A stretch of 64,000 bases of DNA from RI-92 sp037384645 (GCA_037384645.1 JARRNT010000030.1:1-64000); one strand, 5' to 3'; positions 45,003 to 55,027 are shown, numbered from the stretch's first letter. Notes: generated from the letters alone by a model not told the origin. Translations and numbers: made by a program.

Positions 45003-47189
45003 ATGTTTCTGACTAAAAAGAATATATTTTTATTTTGCATAATATTATATGCAAACCAGGCCGTTGCTTTACAGCAAAGTGCCGTTACTCAGCCAATTGT
45101 GCTATCAGATCAGACTCCTGATTTGAATCTTGCCTATAAGCCAAAGTTAGTAAGCCTTAGTAACGGGGTGATTATTGCTATTTATAACGACGCTATTGAA
45201 GATAATCCATCGCACTATGTCTACGATCTAAAGACGGATACACTTCGTCCGGCCCGTGATGTATTTGTCCGTAGTTGTGATACGGTGAAACAGGATTGCA
45301 GCCTGCCTGCCAGCTGGTCGGCTCCACTGAATATATCCAATATGGCTGGTTTATTCAGCATTGATACGGATTGGAATGGTGATGGTGTTCGTATTCCGTA
45401 TTATGGTGATGCGGATAATGCCCATGCGTTTGCCTCCGGTTCCAACGTGGTTGTGACCTGGGTCGACAGCTATTGTCCAGGCGGTGCGCAGCGGACCGTG
45501 ACCTATCCACTGACCAATCAAACTCCAAGTTATCGCGAAGTGGCAATGAAATGTGTCTATGCGGCACATGCATCTGCCAAGAATGTCGCTGTATCAACGG
45601 GGTGGACCATCGATCAATTGACAGATGGGTCGCGTGACGCCAAACAGGACGTTAGTCGTGGATTGAAGTCAGGGGCCTGGGCCATCATCTGGCAGGAAGA
45701 TCCTTTAGGCCTGCAACCCGGGGAGGGCGAAGGACCCGGCGAAGGAGGCTCCGGTGCCAAAGTGAGTCCAGGGACCGATATCTGGTATACCTTTACCAGT
45801 AATGTCACAAGCGCCGGTGGCGCAATAGGGGTCTGGCAAAAACCTGTGCGCATCACTGACAACCAGACCGGCTTTGGTTTGCCAAAGAGTTACACGTACA
45901 ATCCTGTTAAGGATAGCGCTGGCATTCCAGTTGACCCTGCACTCCTCGATTCGGGTAGTACCGGGGCCTCCCGTGCCAATCTGGCAGTGGTAGGGGGCAG
46001 CAGTCCACCCAAAGCCATTGTCGCTTATGAAGAAACCAAGGGGGCGTCCATCATGGGTAGCGGCAAATTCGTACGCTATCAGACGTTCAATTATAATTCG
46101 CCTCCTACAGACACTACCTGTGACCCAACGAATTACGAAAATTGCCGGACCGGCTGTATCATAAGCAATCCTGCATTGAATGCCCGTCGCGTCCGCTTTG
46201 TTACCCAGACCACTGCCGGGGCAAGCGGCTTACGCTGGGCCATTTTTTGGCGTGAAGGACAGGATAATCAGGGCGGACCGGCGGACATTGCTTTGCGCCT
46301 CGGCTACACAAACTTTACCGCTTCTAATTTGAAACCCGCTGTCGATTATCCGAATTGCTATGCTTCAGATTATACTAATGCTATCAACCTCAATAGCACT
46401 CCAGCGCTGAATATCAGTAGTAATACACCAACTGCCACGATGGCTAACCTGGCAGACACCACTGAAACCAATAGTCAGGAAAATGCTCGAGCTCACCGCG
46501 CGGTACTTCGTGGTGATAACCTCAATGTGGCGTATATCTATACCCCGGACTGGCTGGTGGCGGAGAATACCGATCTGGAAAATTACAATTTATATCTGCG
46601 CCATTTTTATTTCGGGCTTTGGCAAAATCCGGTCAATCTTTCCAATATCACTAATACTTCGATCAATGTGAAAGAACCACGTCTGCTGGGACCACCAGGG
46701 AATGGACCGGGTTGCAGCGATCCCACGGCGCCAACTGATCCACGTGACTGCCAAAACGCCAATGTTCTGGTGGCGGCCTGGGGAACAGAAACCAATGTCA
46801 GCGCCAACACCGTCCCGCCTGAAAATCTGGATATTTATTTAACCCGTACTACTAACCAGGCACAAAGCTTTGAACCAGTCATTAAACTGGCTGAGGGGCC
46901 TAATATTCAGGGTGAATCGCAATTACGAATCACACCGGACGGCACCAACATTTATGCCGTGTGGACTGAGCAGGACAGTACCACCGGGGCGGTAAACGGC
47001 ATGTATGCCCAGTTACTAGACCAACCTATTCCACCACTGCCTGTATATTCTTCACAACACATTGGAAGTGGAGGGTGTACCTACAATCCACGTGCTCGGT
47101 TTGACCCGGTGTTACCCCTGCTTTTGCTTACTAGCATTATCGCACTGCTGCTGCGGCGCAAATCTCAATGCATAAAGCAAGTGCGATGA
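45003..47189 (+). CDS. Large exported protein with CTERM-like sorting tail (choice-of-anchor type)
   Basis: The 728-residue protein has a signal peptide (FLTKKNIFLFCIILYANQAVA) and a long extracellular part with sialidase/neuraminidase-like repeats of the form NVVVTWVD, AIIWQED, ANLAVVGG and NIYAVWTEQD. It ends in a tripartite sorting signal: GGCTYNPRARFDP, a hydrophobic helix VLPLLLLTSIIALLL, then RRKSQ. The GGC-helix-basic layout resembles the JDVT-CTERM signal, which is cleaved by a dedicated intramembrane protease in other bacteria. I see no such protease here. The start at ATG 45003 has GAGG upstream. Function is unknown. Confidence 0.72.
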   Translation: MFLTKKNIFLFCIILYANQAVALQQSAVTQPIVLSDQTPDLNLAYKPKLVSLSNGVIIAIYNDAIEDNPSHYVYDLKTDTLRPARDVFVRSCDTVKQDCSLPASWSAPLNISNMAGLFSIDTDWNGDGVRIPYYGDADNAHAFASGSNVVVTWVDSYCPGGAQRTVTYPLTNQTPSYREVAMKCVYAAHASAKNVAVSTGWTIDQLTDGSRDAKQDVSRGLKSGAWAIIWQEDPLGLQPGEGEGPGEGGSGAKVSPGTDIWYTFTSNVTSAGGAIGVWQKPVRITDNQTGFGLPKSYTYNPVKDSAGIPVDPALLDSGSTGASRANLAVVGGSSPPKAIVAYEETKGASIMGSGKFVRYQTFNYNSPPTDTTCDPTNYENCRTGCIISNPALNARRVRFVTQTTAGASGLRWAIFWREGQDNQGGPADIALRLGYTNFTASNLKPAVDYPNCYASDYTNAINLNSTPALNISSNTPTATMANLADTTETNSQENARAHRAVLRGDNLNVAYIYTPDWLVAENTDLENYNLYLRHFYFGLWQNPVNLSNITNTSINVKEPRLLGPPGNGPGCSDPTAPTDPRDCQNANVLVAAWGTETNVSANTVPPENLDIYLTRTTNQAQSFEPVIKLAEGPNIQGESQLRITPDGTNIYAVWTEQDSTTGAVNGMYAQLLDQPIPPLPVYSSQHIGSGGCTYNPRARFDPVLPLLLLTSIIALLLRRKSQCIKQVR

Positions 47190-47283
47190 ATAAAGCAAGT
47201 TATTCATTTAAAAATATCAAAACGTGCAACAGCCTGCATACGCAATGCCTGTTACCAGGCAAACATCCAGCATAATAGAACTG

Positions 47284-48051
47284 TTATTCTTTTGAAGAGC
47301 CAAAATAATTATAAAACTGTTTGGCGGTGCGTCCGCTGCGTGAGGCCCGGGTCTGGGCAAAGCGGATGGCTTCGCGGTGTAATTCGTCGCGGTCACCAAC
47401 ATAATCCTTAAAATAGCTGTCGATAATGTTCAAATAGCCGTCCTGGTCGGGTTGGTAAAAGGAAAGCCACAGACCAAATCGATCAGATAAGGATATTTTC
47501 TCTTCAATCGCATCTGCGTAATGTAATTCTTCGTCCCGCATACCAGATGCCAGGTTGTCTGCCATTGTTTCTGGTAAAAGGTGTCTGCGATTGGACGTGG
47601 CATAAATCAGAACATTATCCGGTGCGGTTTCAATTGAGCCTTCCAGCACTGTTTTCAGGGCAACATATGAATCGTCATTCATTTCAAACGAGAAATCATC
47701 ACAATAAATAATAAAACGATATGGCTGATCCCGGATGCAATCCACCATATCGAACAGGTCATGTAAGTCATGTTTAAACACCTGTATCAGACGTAGTTGC
47801 CTGTCTTTGTATTCGTTCAGGATGGCCTTGATCAGGGAGGATTTGCCGGTACCACGGGCACCCCACAAAAGGGCATTATTTGCTGGTTGACGTGTCAAAA
47901 AACGTTCAGTATTTCTGATCAGTGCTGTGACCTGGTCGCTGATACCGACCAGGTCGCTCAAGCGAATAGGGTCTAGTTTTTGTACAGGCTGAAGCGAGGC
48001 CTTGTGATGGCGCCAGAGTGCAGCATATATTTGATTCCAATTTATACTCAT
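47284..48051 (-). CDS. DUF815-family AAA ATPase
   Basis: The 255-residue protein has a P-loop NALLWGARGTGKSSLIKAIL (about 59-78), a Walker-B-like IIYCDDFSFE, and a sensor region IYATSNRRHLLPE. SLSDRFGLWLSFY and the C-terminal ARSRSGRTAKQF-like end are typical of DUF815 proteins, which are predicted ATPases of unknown function. The gene stands alone on the minus strand. 47190-47283 and 48052-48337 are AT-rich and hold no gene. Confidence 0.9.
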   Translation of the reverse strand: MSINWNQIYAALWRHHKASLQPVQKLDPIRLSDLVGISDQVTALIRNTERFLTRQPANNALLWGARGTGKSSLIKAILNEYKDRQLRLIQVFKHDLHDLFDMVDCIRDQPYRFIIYCDDFSFEMNDDSYVALKTVLEGSIETAPDNVLIYATSNRRHLLPETMADNLASGMRDEELHYADAIEEKISLSDRFGLWLSFYQPDQDGYLNIIDSYFKDYVGDRDELHREAIRFAQTRASRSGRTAKQFYNYFGSSKE

Positions 48052-48337
48052 ATCGAAATTCGTTTAATTTGCGTTCGTTGCATCACTATATTTGGTTAAC
48101 ATATACACACTGGTGTGTGTCAACTCTGATAATATAGATAGTTTAAATATAATTAGTATTTTATTAAATAGTGATAAATTATCGGGTCAGATACGCCGAT
48201 CTACTTGCTGATTGGATTATCTTCGATAAATCATATAAAAAACAGTAAGTTGTATACAAGTATCGACTGACACTCTATATAATACCCGGTATTTATATGT
48301 TCACCACAAATAAACAGGCTAGATAAGGTAACTCTTT

Positions 48338-51184
48338 TTGCAGCATATTCATCTCAATCGATCTTTACGGCTCAAACTTATTCTAGCCAGTGTTGTGGTT
48401 GAACTTATCATGCTGACAATCCTGGTTTTAAATAGTCAGCATCAGATGCAAAAAGGGCTGCTCGCACAATCTCATCTGAGACTGGAAGAAGTCAAACATC
48501 TGATTAATACAGCCCTTGCTCCACCACTGGTCCAACGCGATTATGCCAGCCTGCAGGAGATCATGGACAAAAGTCGAAGCGGGCAGGGTATTGTTTACAT
48601 GGTGTTGTTTGACGAAACGAACACACCAATTGTTGCCAGTGGAACCCGTTTAAAAACGCCATTACCTGAACTTGATAGCAGTCTGGTGGCCACGATAGAT
48701 CGATCCGATCATCAATATAACGGTGATATTCCTATCGTTTTTTCCGGTATTCGTTATGGCCATTTACGCTTTGGGGTTAATACTGAGTTTTTGTACCAGG
48801 CCAGAGAGAGACTACTACGTCAGAGCATTCTGATTGCTGCTATCGAAATCACGTTATCTATTATTATCCTGGCCACACTTGGAGTCTGGCTGACAAGACA
48901 TTTGCAGGAACTGATTAATATCAGTAGCGAGGTTGTGAAAGGAAATTATGAAGCACGTGTGCCTGTACGCTCCAAAGATGAAATTGGAAAATTGGCAGTT
49001 ACATTCAACGATATGATTCAGGCAATTCATAAAAAAATAGAAGATCTGAGGAAAAATGAAGCAAAATTTCATGCGATTGCAGATTATACCTATAACTGGG
49101 AATCCTGGTATGGGCCCGGACAGGAATTGATTTGGATTAACCCATCGGTCGAACGCATGAGCGGTTATAGCGTTGAAGAATGCGAGAGCATGGAAGATTT
49201 TCCATTTTCGATTATTCATCCTGATGATGCAAGTCGTGCGCGTAGTGAGTTTTCGCTAGATAAACAAGGTAGTACAGGAACAGCACATTTTCGGGTTGTA
49301 CGTAAAGACTCAACAATATTCTGGGCAGAAGCAGCCTGGCAGCCTATCTTTGATACTAACGATAGTTATCTGGGGATACGTTCGAGTATTCGTGACGTCA
49401 GTGAACAGACCCAGGTAAAAATAGATCTTCAGGACAAAGTAAAGTTATTGCATGATTCTGAAGAAAAGCAAAGGCAGTTATATATCCATTCACAACAGGA
49501 ACAGGCACGAATGGTGGCTTTGCTGGCAGCCATGAAACTGGGGATCTTATTTGAAGATAGTAGTGGGAAAGTGGCCTACTACAATCCCGCGTTCATGCAT
49601 ATCTGGATGATAGCGCCAAACAGGGATTTGACAGGTATGGAAGCGGGAGAGGTATTAATGCATTCGAGTAATGTACTTGCACATCCTGATCATTTTTCCA
49701 GGCATATTCTGAACGTGACAGGTGCCCACGAAATAAGCGATACGCTGGAGGTCAATCTGGCGGACGGCAGGGTGGTAACGCAGTTATGTTATCCGGTGCG
49801 GGATGGTGAAGGTCGGCATCTTGGGCATTTATGGATCTATGAAGATGTTACGCGTGAACGCCAGACTGCTGAACAGTTACTGTACCTTGCTGAGCGTGAC
49901 CCGCTAACCGGTCTGTATAATCGACGTCGATTTGAAGAAGAGTTGGCGAGAGCTATGTCAAGCGCAACGCGTCGCAAATCCACCGGGGCACTGCTATTTT
50001 TTGATCTGGATGAATTTAAATACATTAATGATACTTACGGTCACCGTACCGGTGATGCTATGCTGATCAAGGTGGGGCATGAGGCAAGCGCACTTATTCG
50101 TAATTCAGAATTTTTAAGCCGGCTAGGCGGAGATGAATTCGCTATACTAATTCCTGATGCCACACAAGATGAAGCAGAACGGCTGGCAGAAAGAGTAATA
50201 CGAGCCATTTATCAAATTCCGTTCAGATTTGAGGGGCGTAATTTACGCCTGACGACAAGTGTTGGTATCGCGATGTATCCGTATCATGCCGCCGAGCAGG
50301 ATGAATTGATTGCGCATGCCGATGCGGCAATGTACCAGGCCAAGGAAGCAGGTAAAAATGTTTGGCGTGTATACCGCTCAGAACTGGATGCCTCGCACCA
50401 GATGATCGATCGTATGTCCTGGAATAATCGTATCGCACAGGCGCTGGAAAATAATTCATTCATATTGCATTGCCAGGGGATATACCATAGTCAGGATGGC
50501 ACGCTTGCGCACATCGAAATGCTGGCGCGGATGCTGGATGATGAAAAGAATAATGAGATTATCATGCCCGCACGGTTTATACCGTTTGCGGAAAAGAGTG
50601 GAAAAATCCTGGACATTGATCGTTGGGTAATCAGGAAAAGTCTTGAGATGCTGGCAAATGATAAAAATTTCCCCGATGTGCCTGTATCCATCAACATATC
50701 TGGACGCAGCCTGGATGATCCATCGTTACCGCAGTATATCGAGAAATATCTCAAAAAGTACGCTATACCACCCAAGAGGTTATTATTTGAAATTACCGAA
50801 ACATCGGCCATCTCCGATCTGCATGATGCCCAGCGCTTTATCGAATCCCTGCAGCGTGCTGGTTGTCGTGTTTGCCTGGATGATTTTGGCGCAGGATTTT
50901 CATCATTTACGTATCTGAAACACCTGAAGGCCGATATACTAAAGATTGATGGTCTGTTTATTCGTGATCTCCCTGTGGATATGGAGAATCAGATTTTCGT
51001 CAAGGCGATTGCCAATGTAGCTCATGACATGAATAAGCAGACTATTGCAGAGTTTGTAGAAGACGAGAAAACCCTGATGATGTTGCGGGATATTGGTATC
51101 GGTATGGTCCAAGGCTATCATTTACATAAACCCGGCGATAATCCACCACCGATATGCATTTCCACCGATACTCCACTGGAATAA
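48338..51184 (+). CDS. HAMP-PAS-PAS-GGDEF-EAL cyclic-di-GMP protein
   Basis: This is a 948-residue membrane protein. TM1 is at about 10-33, followed by a periplasmic sensor to 160, TM2 at 165-187, HAMP, PAS at about 245-360, and a second PAS-like domain at about 385-505. The GGDEF motif is RLGGDEF (597-601), so diguanylate cyclase activity is possible. The EAL domain reads EML (727-729) in place of EAL. The rest of its site is kept: NISGRSL, FEITETS, DDFGAGFSS and KIDGLF, with QGYHLHKP at the end. The start is a TTG with AAGG nine bases before it. A PhnD-like gene follows after 5 bases. Confidence 0.92.
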   Translation: MQHIHLNRSLRLKLILASVVVELIMLTILVLNSQHQMQKGLLAQSHLRLEEVKHLINTALAPPLVQRDYASLQEIMDKSRSGQGIVYMVLFDETNTPIVASGTRLKTPLPELDSSLVATIDRSDHQYNGDIPIVFSGIRYGHLRFGVNTEFLYQARERLLRQSILIAAIEITLSIIILATLGVWLTRHLQELINISSEVVKGNYEARVPVRSKDEIGKLAVTFNDMIQAIHKKIEDLRKNEAKFHAIADYTYNWESWYGPGQELIWINPSVERMSGYSVEECESMEDFPFSIIHPDDASRARSEFSLDKQGSTGTAHFRVVRKDSTIFWAEAAWQPIFDTNDSYLGIRSSIRDVSEQTQVKIDLQDKVKLLHDSEEKQRQLYIHSQQEQARMVALLAAMKLGILFEDSSGKVAYYNPAFMHIWMIAPNRDLTGMEAGEVLMHSSNVLAHPDHFSRHILNVTGAHEISDTLEVNLADGRVVTQLCYPVRDGEGRHLGHLWIYEDVTRERQTAEQLLYLAERDPLTGLYNRRRFEEELARAMSSATRRKSTGALLFFDLDEFKYINDTYGHRTGDAMLIKVGHEASALIRNSEFLSRLGGDEFAILIPDATQDEAERLAERVIRAIYQIPFRFEGRNLRLTTSVGIAMYPYHAAEQDELIAHADAAMYQAKEAGKNVWRVYRSELDASHQMIDRMSWNNRIAQALENNSFILHCQGIYHSQDGTLAHIEMLARMLDDEKNNEIIMPARFIPFAEKSGKILDIDRWVIRKSLEMLANDKNFPDVPVSINISGRSLDDPSLPQYIEKYLKKYAIPPKRLLFEITETSAISDLHDAQRFIESLQRAGCRVCLDDFGAGFSSFTYLKHLKADILKIDGLFIRDLPVDMENQIFVKAIANVAHDMNKQTIAEFVEDEKTLMMLRDIGIGMVQGYHLHKPGDNPPPICISTDTPLE

Positions 51185-51189
51185 AAAAT

Positions 51190-52038
51190 ATGCGCCTAAT
51201 CAGAACCTGGATAGCCTTTTCCGCACTTATCATGTCCAGTCTGGTGATGGCAAACAATGCTTCGGATACCAGTCCCCTCCGTGTGGGAATGTTACCTTCG
51301 CTAAGCTTGCAGAAATTGTTTTACCGATTTAAGCCGTTACAGACCTACTTGTCACGAGCCATGCATCGACCGGTTCTTCTCCTGACGGCCAGTGATTTCG
51401 GGACCTATATGTATAGGGCCAGCAAATACAAATATGACCTTTATTTTGCTGCGCCACATATGGCGGCCCTGGCTGAGAAAGATTCAGGCTACCGTCGCGT
51501 AAGTATGTTTACCCGCGACCTGAGCGGCTACTTAATCGTTCGTCGGGATGGAAAGATCAAGAAGATAAATGACCTGAAAGGCGGTACGGTTTCGGTTCCC
51601 GAACCACTGGCGATCGTGACAATGATGGGTGAAAATATGCTGGAACAGCATCACCTTGTTCCGGGCAAGGATATCAAAATAGATTATTCCACGACACATA
51701 ATAATGCTATTCTTGCATTGATAACCGGCAAGGCGGATGCCGCTATTGTATCTTCAGGAATATTCGATATAGCAAAACCGTCGATTCGTAATAAGCTTGA
51801 AATTCTGGCAAGGACGAGCAGTGTTTCTCACCTGATGTTTATGGCGAGTCCAAAGCTTCCTGAACAGGAATACCAGAAGCTGAAACAGGCGATGCTAAAA
51901 TTTACGGCAGATGGACCCGGTAAAGAATTTTTCCGACGGGCTCCTTACGGTGACATGACTGAAATTCAGGACAGTAATATGCAAAATATGCAGCGCTATA
52001 TCAGGAAGTTGAAGCAACGATTACCCTGGGCCAAATAA
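51190..52038 (+). CDS. PhnD-like periplasmic substrate-binding protein
   Basis: The 282-residue protein begins with a signal peptide (ending SLVMA) from ATG 51190. The rest matches the phosphate/phosphite/phosphonate-binding family: PLRVGMLPSLSLQKLFYRFKPL, SDFGTYMYRASKYKYDLYFAAPHMAAL, DLKGGTVSVPEPLAIV and ILALITGKADAAIVSSGIFD. No ABC permease or ATPase is adjacent. It starts 5 bases after the GGDEF/EAL gene, so it may serve as a ligand-binding partner for that sensor rather than in uptake. This role is inferred from position. Confidence 0.85.
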   Translation: MRLIRTWIAFSALIMSSLVMANNASDTSPLRVGMLPSLSLQKLFYRFKPLQTYLSRAMHRPVLLLTASDFGTYMYRASKYKYDLYFAAPHMAALAEKDSGYRRVSMFTRDLSGYLIVRRDGKIKKINDLKGGTVSVPEPLAIVTMMGENMLEQHHLVPGKDIKIDYSTTHNNAILALITGKADAAIVSSGIFDIAKPSIRNKLEILARTSSVSHLMFMASPKLPEQEYQKLKQAMLKFTADGPGKEFFRRAPYGDMTEIQDSNMQNMQRYIRKLKQRLPWAK

Positions 52039-52046
52039 TCCAGGTC

Positions 52047-52505
52047 TTATATCGCCTTACGCAACTTTTCGATGTAATCGTTTGCTTCTGGTGAGTTTTC
52101 TTCTGGTGCCCAGGAGGCAAATTCAGCAGCAGTGGCTGGGTCATAGGGCCCCTGTTTCGTTTCAAAGAAAACATTCTCATCCCTCAGTGCCAACCAGCTG
52201 TGCCAGGTATTTGCAGGTATTTCCAGGCCATTGGTATCCGTATCCTCACCAATTATCTGATACTCTGTGATTGCACCCTCTTCATCAAACTGGAACACCG
52301 CAAATCGACCGCGTAATACCAGCGCAAATTCAGTCTTGTCATGGTGACGGTGTGGCCGGAAATACGATTTTGGTGTGGCTGCGACGACGAGTTTTTGCAC
52401 TGTATCGGCCAGCGATTCATGGATATTGTAATGACTGCGTTGCCGCGGCGAGCTGGCTGCATCCTGGATGAGTTGCTCAAGCAGTTTTGTATTGATGAGT
52501 TTCAT
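52047..52505 (-). CDS. WbuC-family cupin protein
   Basis: The 152-residue protein has a cupin fold. The metal-binding motif is YFRPHRHHDKTEFALVLRGR, and the second part is ANTWHSWLAL. It resembles WbuC proteins found in LPS and O-antigen loci, whose biochemical role is not established. Its ATG overlaps the arnF stop (ATGA), so it is the last gene of the arn operon. It may therefore act in lipid A or cell-envelope sugar chemistry. Confidence 0.82.
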   Translation of the reverse strand: MKLINTKLLEQLIQDAASSPRQRSHYNIHESLADTVQKLVVAATPKSYFRPHRHHDKTEFALVLRGRFAVFQFDEEGAITEYQIIGEDTDTNGLEIPANTWHSWLALRDENVFFETKQGPYDPATAAEFASWAPEENSPEANDYIEKLRKAI

Positions 52506-52912
52506 GATTTCTGTTTCCCGCTACCACTGTCAGAACGCGCAATTAATATCACGCCAAGGACGACGACCAGGATACCTATGCTGCGTATCCAGGAGGCATG
52601 TTCGTGTAACATGGGCCAGTTAACGGCAACCAGATAGACCAGTACCCAACTCAGGCTCAACATGGGGTAGGCCAGGCTTAACTCGAGTCTTGCGATGGCA
52701 GACATCCAGAATAACAATGAGATACCGTAACAAGCAAGCCCAAATCCAACCCATAGAATCGAATGTGACTCAAGTAAAGCTAATATACCGGGCCATCCGT
52801 TGCTGGTGTCGTGGGCGAGCAGTAACATGCCAGCCTTCATCGATACTTGCGCCATGGTGGAGAGTAGTATACTCGCCGTCATATAAATAAAACTTTTATG
52901 CCTCGGTGTCAT
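52502..52912 (-). CDS. arnF: Undecaprenyl-phosphate-Ara4N flippase subunit
   Basis: The 136-residue protein has four helices of the small-multidrug-resistance/EamA type: ASILLSTMAQVSMKAGMLL, LWVGFGLACYGISLLFWMSAI, LAYPMLSLSWVLVYLVAV and IGILVVVLGVILIA. ArnE and ArnF together move undecaprenyl-phosphate-aminoarabinose to the periplasmic face. Start at ATG 52912 overlaps the arnE stop. A six-codon upstream GTG extension is less likely. Confidence 0.87.
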   Translation of the reverse strand: MTPRHKSFIYMTASILLSTMAQVSMKAGMLLLAHDTSNGWPGILALLESHSILWVGFGLACYGISLLFWMSAIARLELSLAYPMLSLSWVLVYLVAVNWPMLHEHASWIRSIGILVVVLGVILIARSDSGSGKQKS

Positions 52913-53257
52913 GTCATCGCCACCAGCCACAATCCAACCGTGACGAATATGACGCCCAGCCAGCGTCGGCGAGAAATTTTCTCATGCAGGCGTATGCGAG
53001 ACACAAGTGTTACCAGGATGAAACCAAGGGACAGGAACGGAGTGGCCTTGCTGACGTCCATGTGATAAAGCACGGCCAGCCAGGTTATTGTTCCGGCAAT
53101 CAGGCAAGCGATTGCCCAGTATGTCTGCGGTACATATAATCCGAATAATAAAATGTGTGCTGTGATCGCGCTCCATCGCGTGCTGCGCAGCAACTTTCTG
53201 GAGGACCTGACCGGATGTCGTCAGGGTAAGTGCTAATGCTATAAGCAGATAAACCAT
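52909..53257 (-). pseudogene. arnE: arnE, frameshifted: flippase subunit
   Basis: The expected ArnE start MVYLLIALALTLTTSGQVLQK begins at 53257, but the frame is lost after HSTH. The rest of the family (LIAGTITWLAVLYHMDVSKATPFLSL, RRRWLGVIFVTVGLWLV) continues in another frame to 52909. Removing one T from the TTTT run near 53155 restores a single open frame of normal length. A sequencing error in a draft assembly is as likely as a true mutation, since all other arn genes look intact. Confidence 0.8.
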
Positions 53258-53288
53258 CTACAGATCCCTTTTGCCTCTATTCTCAGAT

Positions 53289-54992
53289 TTATTGCTGAGA
53301 TTTATCAGGATTTAATACCCAGATTGAAAAATTCTGATTGCTAATGTACTTCGCATCAGTATCGTTCATGGCGGTACTGATTTTCGGGCAAGGGTCCTGG
53401 CAAAACACAGCTATTTTGCGTTTAAAGCTGCCTTGTTTGACCTTCTTCAGGAGAGCGTTCAGGCCATTGATGCCAAGGTAGCGGCCTTTTGCGTCGGGAT
53501 AATTAAGTCCGTACTTCAGTTCCCCCTTGCTCAGGAGATATATGTCCCTGCGATCCAGTACCCAGGCCACGGCTCGGACAATACTTGCATCCGAGACAAG
53601 CATCGTATCGGGGGTGATTAAATGTTTTTCCTTCTTGAGCAGCGGTACGGGTGTCAGCCGAGCCAGGCTAGAGTGAGGCACGACAAGCGTAATAAAGGCA
53701 AATAGCGGGACTACTGTGATGACGATGGCCACGATTCGCCGGTATGTGGTTTTTAAGAATACGGGAGACAGGCAAAGTGCAGCAGTCACTATAATACTTA
53801 AAATCAGCGTGTGCGTGATTCCTGACTCGTTTAGCTGCAATAACGATTTTCCCGGATCATCAAATTGCCGATATACCACGAAAGCCAACAGGATAAGCAA
53901 TGTCAGGGTATTGATTAATGCGCCAAGTATAAACAGTCTGGTTTTTCCGGATTTCAGGTATTCGATAATTCCGGCAGTAATATATGCGGCCAGAGGCGCG
54001 AATATGGGTAAGACGTATGTTGCTAACTTACCCTTTGATACAGAGAAAAACAGGAAAAGTAGCACGATCCATAAAATTAGATAGCGTATTAAATCCGGGT
54101 TGGTGGCGCGTTGTTTAAGTCCGCTAATGCAGGCCGGGAGATAGGCTAGCCAGGGAAAGGCAAATACTGGCATATACATGAGGAAATAATAAAACGGTTC
54201 CATGTGTTGGGCATTGGGTTCCATGAAACGGCGTATATGCTCATGCCAGAAGAAGAAATGCCAGAAATCCGGTTCGCGTATCTGGATGATGATTGACCAG
54301 GGTAATATGGTGATAATGCCTGCCGCGGCGGCCCACAGGCTTTTTTTAATGATTGAAAATTCCTTTTGCCAGATGGCGTAACCCAGAATGACGAGTCCCG
54401 GCAGGACCATAGCCAGAAACCCCTTGGTCAGGAAGGCCATACCAAAAAACAGGCCGCTGGAAACTAAATAGAAGCGTTCTCGTCGGCGTACCGGGTCCTT
54501 GAGTGCCAGATAAAATAAGCTCATGCCACCGGTTAAAAAGAAACTGAAGGGGGTATCGAGCACGGCGATGGAGCCGACAATCAATACTTCCGCCATGCTC
54601 AGGTAAACTGCGGCGGAAGTTATTGCTGTTGTCCGGGAAAAGCCCAGGCGAATGAGGAGTAACCAGACAAACCAGGCACTCAGGCCGGCAGAGAGGGCGC
54701 TGGGTAGACGCACGGCAAAGTTGTTTTTGCCGAATAGTTCAATGGATATGGCATTCAGCCAGTACCCCATTGGCGGTTTCTCAAAATAGCGTAATCCAAC
54801 CAGATGTGGTGCTGCCCAGTTACCGGTTTGGATCATTTCATAGGGTATCTGGCCATAGCGTGTTTCATCCGGCGTATATAAAGGCCGGAGGCCAAGGGGT
54901 AAGAGGTAGATCAGGATATATCCCAGCACGATTAACAGGATGGCTGCGCGCACTGACTGGGATAAGGACGTGGCAGGTACGTTATTCATCAT
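53289..54992 (-). CDS. arnT: Lipid A aminoarabinosyltransferase
   Basis: ArnT transfers 4-amino-4-deoxy-L-arabinose from undecaprenyl phosphate to lipid A on the periplasmic side. The 567-residue protein has about 12 membrane helices. The first periplasmic loop carries the GT83 signature: LYTPDETRYGQIPYEMI and GLRYFEKPPMGYWLNAI, with the conserved Asp-Glu and the Arg/Lys pair. A soluble C-terminal domain (about 430-567) follows. It lies between arnD and arnE in the standard order. Confidence 0.95.
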   Translation of the reverse strand: MMNNVPATSLSQSVRAAILLIVLGYILIYLLPLGLRPLYTPDETRYGQIPYEMIQTGNWAAPHLVGLRYFEKPPMGYWLNAISIELFGKNNFAVRLPSALSAGLSAWFVWLLLIRLGFSRTTAITSAAVYLSMAEVLIVGSIAVLDTPFSFFLTGGMSLFYLALKDPVRRRERFYLVSSGLFFGMAFLTKGFLAMVLPGLVILGYAIWQKEFSIIKKSLWAAAAGIITILPWSIIIQIREPDFWHFFFWHEHIRRFMEPNAQHMEPFYYFLMYMPVFAFPWLAYLPACISGLKQRATNPDLIRYLILWIVLLFLFFSVSKGKLATYVLPIFAPLAAYITAGIIEYLKSGKTRLFILGALINTLTLLILLAFVVYRQFDDPGKSLLQLNESGITHTLILSIIVTAALCLSPVFLKTTYRRIVAIVITVVPLFAFITLVVPHSSLARLTPVPLLKKEKHLITPDTMLVSDASIVRAVAWVLDRRDIYLLSKGELKYGLNYPDAKGRYLGINGLNALLKKVKQGSFKRKIAVFCQDPCPKISTAMNDTDAKYISNQNFSIWVLNPDKSQQ

Positions 54993-55027
54993 AAGGGTAG
55001 AATTTGTTAATGATGTTAATTATGCAA

